From assembly GCA_963706685.1 (NCBI GenBank), contig CAVPMY010000004.1, forward strand, positions 310,001 to 374,000: DNA of 64,000 nucleotides. The letters are read 5' to 3'. Both the position numbers and the translations under genes were made by a program. Below, one piece after another: positions 29,880 through 38,677 of the stretch (the first letter of the stretch is position 1; each line of letters opens with the position of its first letter). Source of the DNA: CADEEN01 sp963706685 (lineage in GTDB: Bacteria > Pseudomonadota > Gammaproteobacteria > Burkholderiales > Burkholderiaceae_C). Below the pieces are notes generated by a model that saw only the letters and a list, made by a program, of their open reading frames with translations, made no database searches and was not told the origin of the DNA.

Positions 29880-30242
29880 CTACCAGGTGCCCCTGGCGGC
29901 GAGCTTTTCGAGCCGCAACGCAATCGCCTGCCGCTTGTCGGACAGTTGCTGCTGCAACATGCGCCGCTCGGCTTCGTCGGTGCAGTCGTGCAAGCGCGCT
30001 TCGAGCTCGGCGGCTTCGCGCATCGCCTCGACCTCGGGCGGCACGACGCCGGCATCCTTGAGGATCTTCATGCCCATGCGCAGTTCGGCCGGCGTTTCGT
30101 CGTAGCCGTCGCCGAAGGCCAGGGGCTTGCCGTAGCTCGGCGCGGCCTTGAGCTCGCCGGTCTGCTCGCTCTGGCGCAGGTGCGAGCCGATGTCGTCGTC
30201 GAGCAGCTTCAGGCGCTGCTCGCGCTTTTCCTCGGCGTTCAC
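29880..30242 (-). CDS. DUF1992 (DnaJ-homologue subfamily C28-like) protein
   Basis: A 120-residue protein. The text ELKAAPSYGKPLAFGDGYDE, ELRMGMKILKDAGVVPPEVE and MLQQQLSDKRQAIALRLEKL matches the DUF1992 pattern of an SYGKPL-like turn followed by paired helices. Function is unknown; some relatives are fused to J domains. The GTG start (30240-30242) overlaps the stop of the upstream TTC38-like gene in GTGA. Confidence 0.8.
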   Translation of the reverse strand: MNAEEKREQRLKLLDDDIGSHLRQSEQTGELKAAPSYGKPLAFGDGYDETPAELRMGMKILKDAGVVPPEVEAMREAAELEARLHDCTDEAERRMLQQQLSDKRQAIALRLEKLAARGTW

Positions 30243-31618
30243 ACCGATGCCCTCGCCGTCGCCTCCCCCATCGCTTCGCTCCAATGCCGCGTCAGCGGTG
30301 TCATCGGCTTGGCGAGGCTGCGCTCGTTGAGCAGCGCGCGGCCGAGCGCCTTGCGGCCCTTGCCGCGGCAGCAGGCGGCCAGCAGCGTCTGGTCGATGAC
30401 GTCGCGCTGCGCATGGCTGCCGCCGAAGCGTGCGGCCTGTGCGCGCACGGCGTAGAGCAGGTCGGCGGCGGCGTCGTACTCGCCCTTGGCGAAGGCGAGC
30501 AGGCCGCGGGCCAGCGGCAGGCCGATCTCGCGCGCCATCAGGTGGTTGTCGCGCTTGGCGTCGTCGCTGCTCAGCGCGCGCTCGGCGCAGCGCGCGATCT
30601 GGTGTTCGGCATGGGCCACTTCGCCGGCGGCCAGCAGCGCCATCAGGCTGTGCACATCGTTGAAGGCGTAGTGCCCCGGCACATGCCGGCTCGGCGTCTG
30701 TGTTTTGCCGGCGCACCACGCGGCGCCGAGCGCGCCGCAGCGCTCGGCCACGTCGGCGCCGAGCAGGTGCAGGCGCCACAGCAGCGAGGCGGCGTCGACG
30801 CGCTGCAGGCCGATCTGCAGATGCTCGCCGCTGAGGTGGCCATCGACGACGCGCAGCGTGCCGGCGATGTCGAGGCCCTCGACGCGAAACAGCGCGGTGT
30901 GCCACCACAGGTGCGCGGCAAAGCCGTTGCCCTCGGCCCACGCCGGCTGGTGCTGGCGCAACCACGCCGCGCCTTCGTCGAAGCGGCCCTGCATGTCCAT
31001 CACATGCGCCACCGCGTGCACTGCCCAGGGCGCACGCGCATCGATCGCCAGGGCGCGGCGGCCGGCGTCCTCGGCGGCCGCCAGGCAGTGGTTTTCTTCG
31101 AGGCCGAAGGCCCACAGGGCGAGCACATGCGGGTACAGCGGGTCGTCTTCGTTCCAGTCGGGCAGCGCGCGCGCCGGCCGCGCGCGCAGCGCGGCGCTGT
31201 CGCCGCGGTAGAAGTCCCACAGCTGCGACCATTGCAGCGCCAGGGCGTCGCGGGGATGGTCGATCAGCAGCAGGTCCCAGGCCCGGCAGGCCGCCGCCCA
31301 GCGGCCTTGCTGGATCAACTGCAAGGCATCGACGTGGGCGCGCTCGCGTGCGGGGGTGGCGGCCGTGACGAGCGCGCGCGCCGCCGCGAGATGCTGCGCG
31401 GCCTCTTCGAGCAGGCCCGGTTCGGTCAGCGAGAACAGGAAGCCGGCCTTCATCGCGTGCGGCAGCGGCCACGCCGGATCGAACGCCGACGCCGCATCGA
31501 GATCGGCCAGCGGTGTGTCGTAGAAGGCCATCATCCGCCACAACGCCGACTCGACCGCGTGGCGTGCGGCTTCATGGTGGCTGCCCGTGGGCAGGCCACG
31601 GTCATCAAAGGTCGACAT
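30239..31618 (-). CDS. Tetratricopeptide-repeat protein 38 (TTC38)-like protein
   Basis: A 459-residue helical-repeat protein: AVESALWRMMAFYDTPLADL, FDPAWPLPHAMKAGFLFSLT, YPHVLALWAFGLEENHCLAA, WAVHAVAHVMDMQGRFDEGA and WWHTALFRVEGLDIAGTLRV. The WAVHAVAHV and HLWWHTALF blocks are typical of TTC38 relatives in bacteria and animals. Biochemical role unknown. Start ATG 31616-31618 is preferred to 31699, which would add a non-conserved leader. Coupled to the DUF1992 gene downstream. Confidence 0.8.
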   Translation of the reverse strand: MSTFDDRGLPTGSHHEAARHAVESALWRMMAFYDTPLADLDAASAFDPAWPLPHAMKAGFLFSLTEPGLLEEAAQHLAAARALVTAATPARERAHVDALQLIQQGRWAAACRAWDLLLIDHPRDALALQWSQLWDFYRGDSAALRARPARALPDWNEDDPLYPHVLALWAFGLEENHCLAAAEDAGRRALAIDARAPWAVHAVAHVMDMQGRFDEGAAWLRQHQPAWAEGNGFAAHLWWHTALFRVEGLDIAGTLRVVDGHLSGEHLQIGLQRVDAASLLWRLHLLGADVAERCGALGAAWCAGKTQTPSRHVPGHYAFNDVHSLMALLAAGEVAHAEHQIARCAERALSSDDAKRDNHLMAREIGLPLARGLLAFAKGEYDAAADLLYAVRAQAARFGGSHAQRDVIDQTLLAACCRGKGRKALGRALLNERSLAKPMTPLTRHWSEAMGEATARASV

Positions 31619-31640
31619 GGGCGCAATGTACTGCGAGCGA

Positions 31641-33026
31641 CTACAGCACCGGATAGGGCCGCTGTGCGCCGCGCAGCTGCTCGAAGGCGCGTGCCACACG
31701 CAGCACGCCGAGGTCGTCGTGGCGCCGGCCCGCCAGCTGCACGCCGATCGGCAGGCCGACGGCGCTGTAGCCGGCGTTGATCGACAGCGCCGGCTGCTCG
31801 CTCATGTTGAACGGCAGCGTGAAGGCGATGTGTTCGAACGGCCGCGCCGGGTCGTTGAGCGGGCTGGCCCAGTCGGCGGCAAAGCCGACGACCGGGCTGA
31901 CCGGCGACAGCACGAAATCAAAATGCTGCGTCGCCGCCACCGTGGCATCGCGGATCGCGCCCATCTGGCTGTGGCCGCGGAAGACCTGTTCGCCGCTGAG
32001 CGCCGCGCCGCCGCGCGCCCAGGCCAGGATGTAGGGCAACACCTTGCCTTGCTGTTCTTGCGGCCAGGCGCTGATGTCGAGCCAGGCGCGCAGGCGCCAG
32101 AAGGCATCGAGGCCGTCGATCATCGCGCGCGTGGTGAAGGGCGGCAGCGGCTCGACGATGGCGCCCACGCGCTCGAACGCAGTTGCTGCCGCCTCGACGG
32201 TGGAACGCACTTCGGCGTCCAGCGCCATGCCCCAACCGGCATCGAGCCACAGGCCGATCTTCAAGCCGCGCGCGTCATCGGTATCGAGTTGATGCCACGG
32301 CAGATCCTGATGCGGCAGGCTCATCGAGTCGCGCGCATCGGGCTGTGCCAGCACGCTCATCGCCAGCGCCGCGTCGTGCACCGTGCGCGTCATCGGCCCG
32401 GCGACGCGGCCGGCATAGGGTGGATCGATCGGAATGCGGCCCAGGCTCGGCTTGAAGCCGACGATGCCGCACCAGCCCGCGGGCAGACGGATCGAGCCGC
32501 CGATATCGGTGCCCAGGTGCAGCGGCGCGTAGCCGGCAGCACAGGCCGCCGCCGCGCCGGCGCTGCTGCCGCCGGGGTTCTTCGACAGATCCCAAGGGTT
32601 GCGCGTCAGCTGGTGAAAGCTCGACAGCCCGGACGACAGCATGCCCAGATCGGGCATCGTCGTCTTGGCGACGATCACGGCGCCGGCTTCGCGCAGCCGC
32701 GCCGCTGGTGGCGCGTCGGCCGCCGCCGGCACGAGCGGCGTGGCCGCACAGCCCAGCGGCACCGGCACGCCACGCGTGGCGATGTTCTCCTTGATCGTCA
32801 CCGGCACGCCGTCGAGCGCCAGTGCCGTGCCGCGCTGCCAGCGCGCTTCGCTGTCGCGCGCGGCGGCGAGCGCAGCATCGGCGTCGAGCGCCCATGTCGC
32901 CGCGATCCGCGGCTCGCAGCGCTCGATGTGCGCCAGCACGTCCTTGCACACCTCGACCGGTGAGACCTCGCGGCGAGCGTACAGCGCGAGCATTTCGACG
33001 GCGCTGCGATCGTGCAGCGCCGTCAT
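31641..33026 (-). CDS. Amidase-signature family hydrolase
   Basis: A 461-residue amidase with the Ser-cisSer-Lys triad region: VTIKENIATRGVPVPLG (Lys about residue 74), KNPGGSSAGAAAACAAGYAP (serines about 148-150) and TDIGGSIRLPAGWCGIVGFK. It hydrolyses an amide; the specific substrate is unknown. Last gene of the minus-strand peptide-transporter operon, overlapping the NTF2-like gene at ATGA, so it may cleave an imported amide or peptide-like compound. Confidence 0.88.
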   Translation of the reverse strand: MTALHDRSAVEMLALYARREVSPVEVCKDVLAHIERCEPRIAATWALDADAALAAARDSEARWQRGTALALDGVPVTIKENIATRGVPVPLGCAATPLVPAAADAPPAARLREAGAVIVAKTTMPDLGMLSSGLSSFHQLTRNPWDLSKNPGGSSAGAAAACAAGYAPLHLGTDIGGSIRLPAGWCGIVGFKPSLGRIPIDPPYAGRVAGPMTRTVHDAALAMSVLAQPDARDSMSLPHQDLPWHQLDTDDARGLKIGLWLDAGWGMALDAEVRSTVEAAATAFERVGAIVEPLPPFTTRAMIDGLDAFWRLRAWLDISAWPQEQQGKVLPYILAWARGGAALSGEQVFRGHSQMGAIRDATVAATQHFDFVLSPVSPVVGFAADWASPLNDPARPFEHIAFTLPFNMSEQPALSINAGYSAVGLPIGVQLAGRRHDDLGVLRVARAFEQLRGAQRPYPVL

Positions 33027-33511
33027 CCGGAACGGCGCTCCGGCAGGGCGTAGGTCTTGAGGTACTTGTCGAGTTGCCGCGCCGCGCTGCGGCGGACCTT
33101 GCTGCGCAGGAACCCGGACCAGCCGAGAAACAGCCCGGGCAGGCCCAGCGCCTGCCGCGACCAGCGCCAGAACGCGAAGCGGTCGCGGTGGCGCTTGATC
33201 AGCCCCTGCGAGTCGAACTCGAACTCGGCGTCGATGACGTTGTGCACCAGGCGACCGGTGGCCGAGAAACGGTAGGTCGGCTCCCAATGCGCGCTGTGGT
33301 CGGTGACGTCGCGCACCTCCAGGTTCCAATCCTTGCGGCCTTTGCGGGCGGCGTCGACCAGCATCGACCACATGCCGCCGATGGCATGGCGGCCGCGCAG
33401 CGAAAAGGCTTCATCGTCGAAGAATGCATCGTCGGCGTAGCACTGCGCCATTGCTTTCGCGTCGAGCGCGATGAAGGCGGCGTAGAGCTTCTCGATGGTC
33501 TGCTGGCTCAT
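33023..33511 (-). CDS. NTF2-like (SnoaL-type) protein
   Basis: A 162-residue protein with the NTF2-like cone fold: IEKLYAAFIALDAKAMAQCY, FFDDEAFSLRGRHAIGGMWS and LVHNVIDAEFEFDSQGLIKR. Members bind small hydrophobic molecules or act as isomerases; no catalytic residues are clear. Start ATG 33509-33511; the gene lies 7 bp after the binding-protein stop and overlaps the amidase gene. Confidence 0.8.
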   Translation of the reverse strand: MSQQTIEKLYAAFIALDAKAMAQCYADDAFFDDEAFSLRGRHAIGGMWSMLVDAARKGRKDWNLEVRDVTDHSAHWEPTYRFSATGRLVHNVIDAEFEFDSQGLIKRHRDRFAFWRWSRQALGLPGLFLGWSGFLRSKVRRSAARQLDKYLKTYALPERRSG

Positions 33512-33518
33512 GCTCGGC

Positions 33519-35009
33519 TCACTGCCACGACACCGCCGACATGTCGTTGGCGAAGATCGGCGAACTCGCCCACAGGCCTTTGAGGCCCTTGCGCGAGACC
33601 GCCACCTGCGCCGGGTTGAAGAGGTAGGCGTTGACCTGGTCGGCGGCAATCTTCTTCTGGATGTCGGCAAAGAGTTTCGCGCGCTCCTTCTTGTCGCCGG
33701 TGGCGGCAAACGTGGCCGTGAGGTCGCGGAACTCCTTGTTGTCGTAGCCCCAGTAGTAGGCCGTGTTGGCGTACTGCATGTAGTCCAGCGGCTCGACGTG
33801 GTTGATGATCGTCAGGTCGAAATTGCCCTTGAACGCGCCGCCGAGCCATTGCGCCCATTCGACGTTCTCTATTTTTGCGACGATGCCGACCTTGGCCAGT
33901 TGCGCCGCGACCACCTCGCCGCCCTTCCTCGCGTACTGCGGTGGCGGCAGCGTCAGCGTGACGTTGAGCGGCGTGGCCACGCCGGCTTCCTTCAACAGCG
34001 CCTTGGCCTTCTCGACGTCGTAGGGCGCGGCACCGGTCAGGTCGACATAACCGGCGTCGGTCGGCGCGAAGTGGCTGCCGATCGGCGTGCCCAGGCCTTC
34101 CAACACGCCGTCGATGAAGGCCTTGCGGTCGATCGCCTGCGCAATGGCGCGGCGCACGCGCACGTCGTCGAACGGTTTTTTCTTGTTGTTGATGGCCAGG
34201 ATGCCTTTGCCCGCGGTGTCGCCGAGGGTCACCGTGAAGCGCTTGTCGCCCTGCAGCTGCTTGACGGCCTGCGGCGCATCCAGGCGCGGCACGCCGTCGA
34301 TGTCGCCGGCCAGCAGTGCGGCCACGCGCGCCGCGGGGTCGTTGATGAAGCGGAAGGTCACGCGTTCGAGCTTGACGCTCTTGGCATCGCGAAAGCCCGG
34401 CCATTTCTTCAGCGTCACCGAGGTGCCCTTTTTCCAATCGTCGAAGGTGAACGGGCCGGTGCCGATGGGTTGGGTGGCGGTGCCGTCCGCGCTCTTCGCA
34501 TCGAGGATCACGGCCGTGTTCTCGCCCATGCGAAAGAGGAAGTTCGGGTCGGCGTTGTTCAGGGTCAGGATGACCGTACTCGCATCGGGCGCATCGATGC
34601 GGCTGATGTTGTCGAACACCGCCTTCTTGGCCTTGTTGGTGCTTTTGGCGTCCTTGGCACGCTCGAAGCTGAACTTGACGTCGCTGGCATCGAAGGCCTC
34701 GCCGTCGTGGAACTTCACGCCCTTGCGCAGGCGGAAGGTGTAGCTCTTGCCATCGGGGTCCATCGTCCAGCTCTCGGCCAGCAGCGGCGTCACCGTGCCA
34801 TCGAGATTGATCTTGGTCAGGCCTTCGAGCACGTTGTAGTGAACGATCTCGCCGATGGCCGCGGCCGGCGCGATCGTCGGGTCCATGCCCGGCGGCTCCA
34901 GCACCATGGCCAGCGTGACGCGGCTCTTGTTGACGGGCTGCGCCTGGGCGGCGCCGACGACGGCAGCCAACGCGGCAAGAAGGGTCAGCGTGCGGCGAGC
35001 GATCCTCAT
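33519..35009 (-). CDS. Peptide/nickel-type ABC transporter substrate-binding protein
   Basis: Family-5 extracellular solute-binding protein of 496 residues. Signal peptide MRIARRTLTLLAALAAVVGA, cleaved near AQAQ. Family blocks: VLEGLTKINLDGTVTPLLAE, YTFRLRKGVKFHDGEAFDAS, and DVRVRRAIAQAIDRKAFIDG. The start 35009 is set by CGGAGG just upstream. It would feed the permeases at 39961-41749 and ATPases at 35067-36838. The ligand could be a short peptide, an amide or an opine. Confidence 0.88.
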   Translation of the reverse strand: MRIARRTLTLLAALAAVVGAAQAQPVNKSRVTLAMVLEPPGMDPTIAPAAAIGEIVHYNVLEGLTKINLDGTVTPLLAESWTMDPDGKSYTFRLRKGVKFHDGEAFDASDVKFSFERAKDAKSTNKAKKAVFDNISRIDAPDASTVILTLNNADPNFLFRMGENTAVILDAKSADGTATQPIGTGPFTFDDWKKGTSVTLKKWPGFRDAKSVKLERVTFRFINDPAARVAALLAGDIDGVPRLDAPQAVKQLQGDKRFTVTLGDTAGKGILAINNKKKPFDDVRVRRAIAQAIDRKAFIDGVLEGLGTPIGSHFAPTDAGYVDLTGAAPYDVEKAKALLKEAGVATPLNVTLTLPPPQYARKGGEVVAAQLAKVGIVAKIENVEWAQWLGGAFKGNFDLTIINHVEPLDYMQYANTAYYWGYDNKEFRDLTATFAATGDKKERAKLFADIQKKIAADQVNAYLFNPAQVAVSRKGLKGLWASSPIFANDMSAVSWQ

Positions 35010-35066
35010 GAAGTCCTCCGGAGTCAGGACGCGCATGCTGCCACAACGCAGCGCACGCGGTTCGGC

Positions 35067-35867
35067 CTACAGCGCCCAGGCCGGGCGCGGCACGGCATCG
35101 ATCAGGCGCCGCGTGTAAGCCTCGCGCGGCGCGTTCAGCACCTCGTCGGTGGGCCCGCGCTCGACGACGCGGCCGTGCTGCAGCACGATCAGCTCGTCGC
35201 AGACCAGATCGACGACGGCCAGGTCGTGGCTGATGAACAGGTAGGCCAGGCCGAAGCGCTCCTGCAAGTCCTGCATCAGGTTCAGCACCTGGGCTTGCAC
35301 GCTGACGTCGAGCGCACTCACCGGCTCGTCGGCGACGATCAGTTTCGGTTGCGTGACCAGCGCGCGGGCGATGGCGACGCGCTGGCGCTGGCCGCCGGAA
35401 AACTCGTGCGGGAATTTGTCGAGGTCGGTGGCCGCGTTCAGGCCCACCGCGTCGAGCATCGCCGCGGCGCGCTCGCGCTGCTGCGAGCGCGGCAGGTGCT
35501 CGAGCTGCGCCAGCGGCTCGGCCACCGTGCGCGCCACCGTCATCCGCGGATCGAGCGAGCTGTACGGATCCTGGAAGACCATCTGGAAGTGGCGGCGCGC
35601 CTGGCGCAACGCATCGCGGCCGAGCTGGTGCAGGTCATTGCCTTCGAAGACCACGTTGCCGGCGCTCGGCGCTTCGAGCGCCATCACCAGACGCGCCAGC
35701 GTGCTCTTGCCCGAGCCGGATTCGCCGACGACACCGAGCGTACGGCCGGCTTCGAGCGTGAAGCTGACATCGTCGAGCGCGCTCAGCAGCGTCGCTGCGG
35801 CCAGCGGATGCGGGCGCGGCAGCGCATAACGCCTGGCAAGGCCGTTGACCTGCAGCAAGGCGCTCAT
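35067..35867 (-). CDS. Peptide-type ABC transporter ATP-binding protein (DppF-like)
   Basis: A 266-residue ATPase: Walker A GVVGESGSGKSTLARL, Q-loop MVFQDPYSSLDPRMTV, signature FSGGQRQR, Walker B LIVADEPVSALDVSVQ and H-loop LFISHDLAVVDLVCDE. The start overlaps the stop of the DppD-like gene (ATGA). It pairs with that ATPase as the heterodimeric motor of the importer. At 266 residues it lacks much of the usual C-terminal oligopeptide-binding extension. Confidence 0.88.
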   Translation of the reverse strand: MSALLQVNGLARRYALPRPHPLAAATLLSALDDVSFTLEAGRTLGVVGESGSGKSTLARLVMALEAPSAGNVVFEGNDLHQLGRDALRQARRHFQMVFQDPYSSLDPRMTVARTVAEPLAQLEHLPRSQQRERAAAMLDAVGLNAATDLDKFPHEFSGGQRQRVAIARALVTQPKLIVADEPVSALDVSVQAQVLNLMQDLQERFGLAYLFISHDLAVVDLVCDELIVLQHGRVVERGPTDEVLNAPREAYTRRLIDAVPRPAWAL

Positions 35868-36838
35868 GCCGTGGTCTCGCGCCAGCGAATGCAGCGCACC
35901 GCGTGTGCGCCGCTCACCGCCTGTTGGCCGGGCGGCGCCTCACGGCAGGCATCGATAGCGAAGCCGCAGCGCGCGGCAAATGCGCAGCCGCGCGGCATCT
36001 CGTGCAAGGCCGGCACGCGGCCGGCGATCGTGGCCAGTCGCATGCCGCGCGCCATGCCGAGCTTGGGGCGCGCAGAGAACAGACCCTGCGTGTACGGGTG
36101 CGCACGGCGCTCGAAGACCTCGCGGGTCGGCCCGCTCTCGACGATCTGGCCGCCGTACATGACGGCGATGCGCTCGACACGCGCCGCCATCACGTCGAGG
36201 TTGTGGCTGATCAGCAGCAGCGCCATGCCGCCGTCGCGCCTCAGTTCATCCAGCAGGTCGAGCACCTCGCGCTGGATCGTCGCGTCGAGCGCGGTGGTGG
36301 GTTCATCGGCAATCAGCAGGTCGGGCCCGCAGGCCAGCGCGATGGCGATGACGACACGCTGGCGCTGGCCGCCCGACAGCTCGTGCGGGTAGGCGTCGAG
36401 CCGCTCGCGGGCGCGCGGCAGCTGCACCCGCTCGAGCAGGCGCAGCGCCTCGGCACGCGCGGCGGCGGCGCTCATCGGGCGGTGCAGGCGCAGTGATTCG
36501 GCGATCTGGCGGCCGATGCGGTGCACCGGGTTCAACGCCGTCATCGGCTCCTGGAACACCATGCCGATGCGGTCGCCACGCAGCGCGCCCATCGCGGCGT
36601 CGTCGAGCGCCGTCAGCTCGCGGCCCTCGAAGCGGATCGAGCCGCCGACCTCGGCGCCGTCGGGCAGCAAGCCCATCAACGCCAGCGCGGTCAATGACTT
36701 GCCGCAGCCGGACTCGCCGACCAGGCCGAGCGTGGCGCCGCGATCGAGCGCCAACGACACGCCGCGCAGCGCCGCGAGGCGGCCGTGCGCAGTGGGCAGC
36801 GTGACGGTGAGGTCGGTGACATACAGCAGTGGCGGCAT
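35864..36838 (-). CDS. Peptide-type ABC transporter ATP-binding protein (DppD-like) with replaced 5' end
   Basis: A 324-residue ATPase: Walker A GLVGESGCGKSLTALA, Q-loop MVFQEPMTALNPVHRI, signature LSGGQRQR, Walker B LLIADEPTTALDATIQ, and a C-terminal Cys-rich extension (GCAFAARCGFAIDACRE) that binds an Fe-S cluster in many DppD proteins. The start ATG 36836-36838 gives MPPLLYVTDLTVTLPTAHGR. A second, slightly different copy of these first 35 codons lies at 38682-38787, beyond a two-gene insert, next to the upstream operon genes. The gene is complete but is now cut off from its operon's upstream half. Confidence 0.88.
   Translation of the reverse strand: MPPLLYVTDLTVTLPTAHGRLAALRGVSLALDRGATLGLVGESGCGKSLTALALMGLLPDGAEVGGSIRFEGRELTALDDAAMGALRGDRIGMVFQEPMTALNPVHRIGRQIAESLRLHRPMSAAAARAEALRLLERVQLPRARERLDAYPHELSGGQRQRVVIAIALACGPDLLIADEPTTALDATIQREVLDLLDELRRDGGMALLLISHNLDVMAARVERIAVMYGGQIVESGPTREVFERRAHPYTQGLFSARPKLGMARGMRLATIAGRVPALHEMPRGCAFAARCGFAIDACREAPPGQQAVSGAHAVRCIRWRETTA
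36733..36838. repeat. Left copy of 106-bp flanking duplication (5' end of DppD-like gene)
   Basis: These 106 bp align without gaps to 38682-38787. I count 11 mismatches by hand; the distal 40 bp are identical and most differences fall near the start codon. Both copies are in the same orientation and bracket the ATPase/DUF4276 cassette. Confidence 0.85.
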
Positions 36839-36879
36839 GGCCCGAACGATAGCGCGCTGTCGAGCGATCCCGCGCCGCC

Positions 36880-36885
36880 TAGAAT
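36880..36885 (+). promoter_or_regulatory. Probable -10 box of the cassette
   Basis: TAGAAT, preceded by CC and G+C-rich DNA, is the same hexamer found before tRNA-Arg and ilvE in this window. A transcription start near 36892 would place the inverted repeat at 36893-36914 at the very 5' end of the mRNA. No good -35 box is visible. Confidence 0.45.
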
Positions 36886-36892
36886 CCTCGCG

Positions 36893-36914
36893 ATTCGCAT
36901 GGGGGGTTGCGAAT
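36893..36914 (+). promoter_or_regulatory. 7-bp inverted repeat abutting the cassette ATG
   Basis: ATTCGCA (36893-36899) and TGCGAAT (36908-36914) flank an 8-nt loop with a run of six Gs and end directly before the ATPase ATG. It may be an operator or an RNA hairpin around the ribosome-binding G-run. Confidence 0.5.
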
Positions 36915-38105
36915 ATGAGCCAAGTTCTTCGCTTCACTCAGCTTCGCTTGCGCAACTGGCGCAACTTCACTGCGGTTGATGTACCGCTGGCCAAGCGCAT
37001 GTTCGTCGTGGGTCCCAACGCAGTGGGCAAGTCCAACCTACTCGACGTCTTTCGTTTTTTGCGCCATCTGACCGTTGAAGGCGGAGGGTTGGCACAGGCG
37101 GTCAAGGCAAGGCGTGGGCTTTCGCGGCTGCGCTCGCTGCATCAAAAGGGCCGCAATTCCGATGTCGAGATCGAGGTTAAGGCCATTGATGGCGACGGCG
37201 GAGAGTGGCGCTACTTGCTGGCTTTCAACCGCGCGGGAAAGGGTGGCCGCGAAGAGCTTCCCGTCGTCAGGAAAGAAGAGGCTTGGTACAGGCCTGCTGG
37301 CAGCAGCGAGGAGCAGAACAAGCTGCTGCGGCCGGACGACAACGATAAGGACGACGCGCTGCAGCTGACGCAAACAGCCGTTCAGCAGGTGGCCAAGACA
37401 AGGCAGTTCCGGGCTTTGAAGGACTTCTTTGCCAGCGTCACCTATTTGCACTTGGTGCCGCAACTGATCCGCGAGGAACAACTCCCCCCGGAAGACGCGT
37501 TGGGCGGTGACCTCTATGGCCGCGACCTGCTGTTCCGCATCCGTGCCACGGCGGCGCGCAGCCAGGAAGCGCGTTTGGCACGCATCCGCGACGCACTCAA
37601 ACTCGCGGTGCCCAATCTGAACGAGTTGGAATTGGTGCTCGACAAGGACACCAGCCGACCTCACCTCCAAGCTGCTTTTGTGCATTGGCGAGGCCCAGCA
37701 GCGAAGCAAGACGAACGCGAATTCTCCGATGGCACGTTGCGGTTGATCGGCCTGCTGTGGGCCTTGCAGGAGCCCGCAGGCCCGTTGTTGCTCGAGGAAC
37801 CGGAGTTGTCATTGCACTCGGGCATCGTGCGCCACTTGGCACCCTTCATCGCGCGAGCGCAGCGGGGGCCCGCGGGGCGACAGGCTCTCGTCTCGACACA
37901 CAACGATCTGCTTATGTCGGACCCGGGCATCGGCGCCGACGAGGTCTTGTTGGTTAGACCGGCCAACGAAGGGTCGGTTGTCATTCAAGGCGCAAGCCAG
38001 CCGGACATCCGCCGCGCCCTCCAAAATGGCTTGACGGCCGCCGACGTGGTGATGCCGTTGACGGCAATGCGGCAGATCGACCTTTTCGCCGATCTGAAGG
38101 TCTGA
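36915..38105 (+). CDS. RecF/OLD-like ABC ATPase of a two-gene cassette (candidate defence effector complex)
   Basis: A 396-residue cytosolic SMC/RecF-type ATPase. N-terminus LRFTQLRLRNWRNFTAVDVP with Walker A VVGPNAVGKSNLLDVF (about residue 35); a central insert (about 75-240) replaces the long coiled coil of SMC proteins. The C-terminal half has signature-like FSDGTLRLIGLLWALQE, Walker B PLLLEEPELSLH (about 300) and ALVSTHNDLLMSDPG (H-loop). It has no own TOPRIM domain, but the gene 2 bp downstream encodes a TOPRIM-like protein, the arrangement seen in split OLD-like and PARIS-type immunity pairs. GC is lower than in the surrounding operon. Anti-phage function is inference. Confidence 0.8.
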   Translation: MSQVLRFTQLRLRNWRNFTAVDVPLAKRMFVVGPNAVGKSNLLDVFRFLRHLTVEGGGLAQAVKARRGLSRLRSLHQKGRNSDVEIEVKAIDGDGGEWRYLLAFNRAGKGGREELPVVRKEEAWYRPAGSSEEQNKLLRPDDNDKDDALQLTQTAVQQVAKTRQFRALKDFFASVTYLHLVPQLIREEQLPPEDALGGDLYGRDLLFRIRATAARSQEARLARIRDALKLAVPNLNELELVLDKDTSRPHLQAAFVHWRGPAAKQDEREFSDGTLRLIGLLWALQEPAGPLLLEEPELSLHSGIVRHLAPFIARAQRGPAGRQALVSTHNDLLMSDPGIGADEVLLVRPANEGSVVIQGASQPDIRRALQNGLTAADVVMPLTAMRQIDLFADLKV

Positions 38106-38107
38106 GC

Positions 38108-38677
38108 GTGATTCCGGCGCTAGTGGAGGGGCATCTTGAGGAACGACTGTTGGCGGTGCTTTGGCGGCAGCTGGGCAAGCAGGATCACCCGCTGACCGTT
38201 CGAAATGCCGGCGGCAGTCCGTTCTGGTACCACGCGAAACGCTACAACGAAGCCGGTAAGCACCAGCTGGTACTGGGCCTTGGCGACCTAGAACAGGCAA
38301 CCTGCGCCTCTGACGCACTCAGGGAACTAGGACGACCGCTCAGTGCAGGCTTCAAGTTGCGTTTAGCAGTGCGCATGATCGAAAGCTGGGTGATTGCCGA
38401 TCGCGAGACCTTCGCGGCCTATATGGGCATAAGAGTCGCGCAGGTGCCACGGCAGCCTGACTTATTGACCCACCCCAAGCGTGCAGTGGTCGATCTGGCT
38501 CGACAAAGCCGCAAGCGCTTGGTTCGCGAGGCGATGGTGCCCGCGGGCGCCGGCTTGGTAGGTGCTGAGTACATGCCCTTCATGGCCGGCTTCGTGGAGT
38601 CGCGGTGGCAAGTGGATCGCGCACGCGTCAACAGTCCAAGCCTCGAGCGCGCCTGCATGCGGTGGGCGGACGTCTGA
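38108..38677 (+). CDS. DUF4276/TOPRIM-like protein, partner of the ABC ATPase
   Basis: A 189-residue protein starting at GTG 38108, 2 bp after the ATPase stop. IPALVEGHLEERLLAVLWRQ has the conserved Glu of a first TOPRIM-type strand, LVLGLGDLEQA supplies an acidic pair, and RLAVRMIESWVIADRETFAA matches the IESW-IADR block typical of DUF4276. In comparable systems the TOPRIM-like partner is a nuclease or toxin held by the ATPase; whether this one cuts tRNA, DNA or nothing is unknown. The stop lies 4 bp before the right flanking repeat, so the cassette has no spare sequence. Confidence 0.72.
   Translation: MIPALVEGHLEERLLAVLWRQLGKQDHPLTVRNAGGSPFWYHAKRYNEAGKHQLVLGLGDLEQATCASDALRELGRPLSAGFKLRLAVRMIESWVIADRETFAAYMGIRVAQVPRQPDLLTHPKRAVVDLARQSRKRLVREAMVPAGAGLVGAEYMPFMAGFVESRWQVDRARVNSPSLERACMRWADV

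Noticed and set aside
30284..31780. 498-codon open frame on the plus strand
   Set aside because: Antisense to the TTC38-like gene; no motif of its own.
33495..36392. 965-codon open frame on the plus strand
   Set aside because: It is antisense to the binding-protein and ATPase genes, whose motifs are clear. Its composition (Arg/Ala/Val-rich) is that of a GC-rich shadow frame.
36915..38677. Calling the cassette PARIS (AriAB)
   Set aside because: The second protein has the IESW-IADR block of DUF4276, not a clear DUF4435 signature, and I cannot run a profile search; only the architecture is similar.
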